Source of the DNA: Pyrus communis
Lineage: Eukaryota; Streptophyta; Magnoliopsida; Rosales; Rosaceae
Length of the DNA stretch: 64,000 bases
NCBI RefSeq assembly: GCF_963583255.1
Contig: NC_084806.1
Coordinates: 13,802,317-13,866,316, forward strand
Direction: 5' to 3'
The translations under genes were made by a program, and so were the position numbers. This document shows, piece after piece, positions 60,370 through 64,000 of this stretch (position 1 is the stretch's first letter; each line of letters starts with the position of its first letter). The notes below the pieces were generated by a model that saw nothing but the letters and a program-made list of their open reading frames with translations, made no database searches and was not told the DNA's origin.

Positions 60370-60399
60370 TCTCGATTATGTGGTGCTGGCGGCTCAGGT

Positions 60400-61500
60400 T
60401 TTGTGTTTAACCCCAAGGGTCTGACGGATATGGATTTCATCCGGATTCAAATTGCGGGAATTCTAGTGATCTTCATATATGAAATATTTATCGTATATTG
60501 TGCGATCAAAAAATTATTTAAATTTTATTATTTAAAATTAAACACAAATAGATTACGATGAAACGGTTAGGATGTGGGATCCCTAGGATCTCTATCTACA
60601 CTAAGGATAGAGGGTGGGCTTAATCTCACAATGGGCTAGCAATAACGTGGTTCGAATTCACCTTTGGCGAGAATCGAATTAAGATTTCTTACTTACAAGT
60701 GAAAATAAATATCATTAAACCGTAGTACTAAATAACGACAAATGTTGCACTTGAGTCCATACTATGATCAGTACGTTTTATTTTTCATTTTTTTCATTTG
60801 TGTGTGTGTCTATGGTGCCCAAGTCAACTACTTTGCTAAAAAGGACAATATATTTCCTAAAGAAAACTATTTGGCTGCTGCTAAATTTGTAGCAGCTAAG
60901 TAGTGTCCTATCCTAAATATCTAAACTAGACATAAAGGGGTCTTCAACAGGACAATGATTTATATGAAACGGGTTTACCATCATATGACGTTTCTTGTTC
61001 AATAACATATCGTCATGTAAAAATTTTTCTCTACGTGGCAATGTATTATTGAATCTTAATGTCACGTAACAGTAAACTCGTTTCGTATAAGTTGTTCTTC
61101 TCATAGTTAAACAAAACAATGACCTAATAAAGGTTCAACTTATCCTACTCATCTCATAACAAAATAAGAAGCAAATTCCGCAATGACAGTAGCCCCACTA
61201 CTAAAGTGACAACCTGTGGGGAGAGTTTTGAGTCTACATTTTTTATGTATCATTTTTGTTAAGGCACATGCAATCGTATATATAAAGTGAGGTTTTCGGG
61301 GACGGAATTTTGTTGAAGTGCTTTGTACTCTTGTATAATGTATTGGTCTCTTTGATTTTTTTTTTTTTTTTTTCGGCTTATTAGTAGCAATATTCGACGA
61401 GGGATTTATTTTGATATCTGATGACAGTGAATTATATATTTCATTTTTGTATGCACAGAATTCCAATAAACACAAAATTAAACAAGAACTAAGTTGATGA
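60400..61500. other. Spacer between RPS15 and the NAD kinase gene
   Basis: Contains the repeat at 60608-60745. Low-complexity T-run at 61359-61373. No gene was seen. Confidence 0.4.
60608..60745. repeat. Dispersed SINE-like repeat
   Basis: GGGCTTAATCTCACAATGGG, CTAGCAATAACGTGGTTCGA and ATTCACCTTTGGCGAGAATC, ending ACCGTAGTACTAAATAACGA. GTGGTTCGAATTC resembles a Pol III B box. A diverged copy lies at 57850. No A-tail or target duplication was confirmed. Confidence 0.5.
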
Positions 61501-63742
61501 TTAACCCAATTTGTTAGCAGTGTATGAAATTTCAATTTTTTGAATGATAGCCCTTAGCTTAAGCTGAAGGCTGGGCCTTGAGGAGCACAAAACAATATCT
61601 TTCCAGAGAGAACCAGGCTCGAGAATAAGGCTTGGGTTCTGCATGTAAAGCTCGTATATGGATTCTGCCTTGGAGTTCAAATTGCTCAAGTTTGTCAGGC
61701 ACTTGATCTCTTCCTGATCGACTAGCAACTTGTTGTCTCCATCCTTCCATCCTATTCGCTGCATTTTATGCACAAATCCAAGTTAGTAAATTTCATGCCA
61801 TGCATATGGCCGTATTGGCAATGCTTGAAAAAAAAAGTTAATATCATTTCTAGGATGTAAAAGATTTTCAGACTTTATGATAAATAACTTAACTTGCGTC
61901 TCTTTCAAAAAGCACTTCATCATTTTCTATACAACTTCTATATATATCCTTCTGATAAAAACGTTTTTAATGTGCAAAAGTGTTTTCTACAAAATATTTC
62001 CAAGTGAGTCCGTCAATGTGGTGGTTGAATTAACACATCATCAGAAAATGTCATCTAAAATTGTGGTCTCCATAACAACATTACTTCAAAGTAAGTAGCT
62101 TTTGAGGGTACAAAATTAAATTACCTTTGGAGGACCAGCCGTAGCATTGGTGCAGTAGAGCCTGGCATTGTCAACAAGCTGGCAATATCTATAAAATGAA
62201 CTAGCAAATCTCTTGTGCGAATTCAACTGTGAACTGACCCTCACTGCCCTCCCGACCATGATAGCTCTTCTTATGCCTCTAACAACAGCTAAATAAGCAT
62301 CACAAACCACTCCAACCAACTCTATTCTGTAGGGTTTTCTCCTGGGTTCCTCCCCATTATCTATCTTCTGCTGGTCCTGATGATCCTCTTCTTCATCCAC
62401 TCGTTCCCAATAGTTTTCGGTAATGGTGCCATCCTTCTCCACCTTGTATCCGACCCCCATGCGGTAGCGGCAGTTGTGAACATCCCGGGCCATGTCTATT
62501 GTCTGCTCAACAAAGGGCAGCCATGATAGAGTGCTGTCCATGATTACATCCCTTCCTTCATTGAGTGCAGTCACTAGAAGCGATGATGCAGCATCAGTGG
62601 ATGATTGGTGCACCTGCATTGATCAATCAGTTAGTTGATGCAACTATATGATGGAATTATCCCATTTGAAAATTGCTACAAAAGCACATTCTTAGATCAT
62701 CTAGCTCATCAAAAAATGTGGCAGACATATACGTCATACATCAACTATCATGATTAACTGTAATGACATCAATTGCGATGTTTGATTAACTAATGTAAGG
62801 GTATAATGCAAAATGTGTGCATTTATATAACCTTGATGTAGAAATTCTTTGTGCAGGGATAACATGACGCGCGCCTTGAAGATACCTCAGTTTTACAGTT
62901 TACTCAAAATTTTCCACTTTTATCCCATTGATTGACATGGTTGATTGTTAAGAGTATAGAATGGTCCTTCAGAGCTTAGACCTTATGGTTTTAAGTATCA
63001 AATTTCGAGCACCTACAACCTAAGATCTAGCCAGGCGATTAATCAATCCGAGATTAGAAATCTAAAGTCACTGTCTCCCAGGTTAAATTGTGATAAACAA
63101 AATTAACTAAATGAGAGAGAGAGAGAGAGATTTAATTACTAGCTCAGCGGTTTGGAGCATGTCACTGTGGTGACCTCTAGAGCTAAGGGCTCTGTAAAGG
63201 ACGTCCGTCTCTTTGAAAGCATCAGCCTCTACTACCACAGCATTTGCTGCTGCTCCTGACCAGAATGATCTGCCAAATATGGACATGCATACTAAGCACA
63301 CTCCATTAATCACTAAATGATCCTCATGCCTCGTTTGGTCTCTAAGATTGGTTTGACTTGGATAACTTATTAGTTTTAACAAATGTTGAATGAAGAAGTA
63401 GATGTCAACTTGCATGGTTTGTCCAAGTCGAAAGTAGAAGAAGCATTAGTCATGAAGAAAACTTGTTCTGCCCAATATTAGACACGGAAACAAGGCGCAA
63501 GCGTGTATGAAAATTACTCTTTGAGAATATCTTTGAGGACAGTGCTTTTGCCACCGCCCATTCCACCACCTATAAGAAGAAGCACGGGACTCCTCTCACT
63601 ATGGGCCACCGGCTTCATCACGTCCGTACATTGTGGTTCTCCCTTTATTGCAGTGCTTCCAATGGCTTTCATTTCATCTACCAAAGTAGAGAACACCCTT
63701 GTCATCTTTAGCTCCTTGCTGATCCTCTCAAATCTCTGCTTC
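61501..63742 (-). CDS. NADKc: Zeta-toxin-fold P-loop kinase, calmodulin-dependent NAD kinase type (3' part)
   Basis: Five exons on the minus strand (63742-63518, 63269-63140, 62613-62125, 61758-61501, with at least one more beyond the window) join in frame: phase 2 across AAAGA/ATC, phase 0 at the others. Visible: RKQRFERISKELKMTRVFST, then LLLIGGGMGGGKSTVLKDIL with Walker A GxxxxGKST, SFWSGAAANAVVVEADAFKE, DVIMDSTLSWLPFVEQTIDM, and KPYRIELVGVVCDAYLAVVR with GIRRAIMVGRAVRVSSQL. It ends IEISYTANKLG. This matches Arabidopsis At1g04280, a mitochondrial-surface NAD kinase activated by Ca2+/calmodulin, whose catalytic domain has the zeta-toxin fold. It is not a toxin in plants. The calmodulin-binding N-terminus lies outside the window, so dependence on calmodulin is inferred. 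Confidence 0.82.
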
Positions 63743-64000
63743 CTATATGTCAAAACAAAATAAGCAAATTCTCACCAAATTTAAAAAACAAATTAGCAAT
63801 TCAAAATTCGTCTAGTACATAAATAGTCTCATCAATTTCAAATTCTCCTCCCAAAAAATGTTATTTTTTCTTCTTCCAAATGTTAAAACATCGTGAAATT
63901 TGAACCATTTGATCTTGGTCAAACACTCAATGACCAAGATTTAGCCGTTAAAGGTCTTGGAATATCTCATCTGTGCCACGCTAGAAAAGTATCAAATTAT
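63743..64000. other. Intron of the NAD kinase gene to the window edge
   Basis: The acceptor at 63744-63743 (CATATAG) belongs to an intron that continues past 64000. No exon was recognised here. Confidence 0.5.

Noticed and set aside
61501..63742. Toxin-antitoxin system suggested by the zeta-toxin-type fold
   Set aside because: The gene is intron-bearing and matches plant NAD kinase of the NADKc type; no antitoxin-like neighbour exists.

Overview
The window is nuclear DNA of a flowering plant. Genes are split by GT-AG introns, intergenic DNA is AT-rich, and retrotransposons take up more than half of the length. Several repeats resemble, from memory, ones common in apple and pear relatives (family Rosaceae): a Cassandra element with 5S rRNA-like LTR, an antisense gag-like ORF inside a large retrotransposon derivative, and a short MITE whose ends read GTAATGCTAGG. 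I therefore infer Rosaceae, probably Maleae; no marker in the window proves it.

Six host genes look functional. On the minus strand at 7.0-12.6 kb are two adjacent RPB7-family polymerase subunit genes: a Pol IV/V-type NRPD7/NRPE7 gene and a more divergent RPB7-like gene. Each has an intronless reading frame and one 5'-leader intron, so they look like an old tandem pair. On the plus strand, 17.5-22.4 kb encodes a nine-exon, three-CRM-domain organelle intron-splicing factor of the CFM3 type (867 aa). A bHLH92-type transcription factor (235 aa, three exons) lies at 47.8-49.5 kb. On the minus strand, 58.8-60.2 kb encodes cytosolic ribosomal protein uS19/RPS15 (152 aa), and 61.5 kb to the right edge holds the last five exons of a zeta-toxin-fold P-loop kinase matching calmodulin-dependent NAD kinase (NADKc). 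NADKc runs off the window.

Mobile DNA, left to right. A Ty1/copia-derived LTR element (174-6188) carries a decayed integrase and an antisense gag-like ORF. At 13.4-17.35 kb a LINE 3' end is split by a Cassandra TRIM, whose 5' LTR is in turn displaced by a 2.5-kb gypsy-type LTR. A SINE and a retrotransposon-derivative LTR fragment lie at 23.0-24.6 kb. Helitron remains (Pif1-type helicase tail, RPA-like pseudogene, two 3' termini in opposite orientation) lie between 29.1 and 46.0 kb. They are interrupted by a 9,057-bp gypsy element (30482-39538) with near-identical LTRs but a ruined coding region. A second gypsy element (about 52.2-56.3 kb, minus strand) has lost its 3' end. A copia LTR with its primer-binding site sits at 56.9-57.2 kb, and MITEs are scattered through.

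Host-gene debris: a PIN auxin-carrier fragment (46.3 kb), a lipid phosphate phosphatase fragment (51.4-51.9 kb), and an F-box-associated-domain fragment (57.9-58.5 kb).

I see no bacterial-type operon, CRISPR array or convincing new enzyme system. The observations most worth following are the young but coding-dead gypsy element, the three-layer nest around the 5S-bearing Cassandra, the paired RPB7 paralogues, the opposed Helitron ends, and a probable GC-AG intron in the CRM gene. All homology statements come from reading translations by eye, without a database search.
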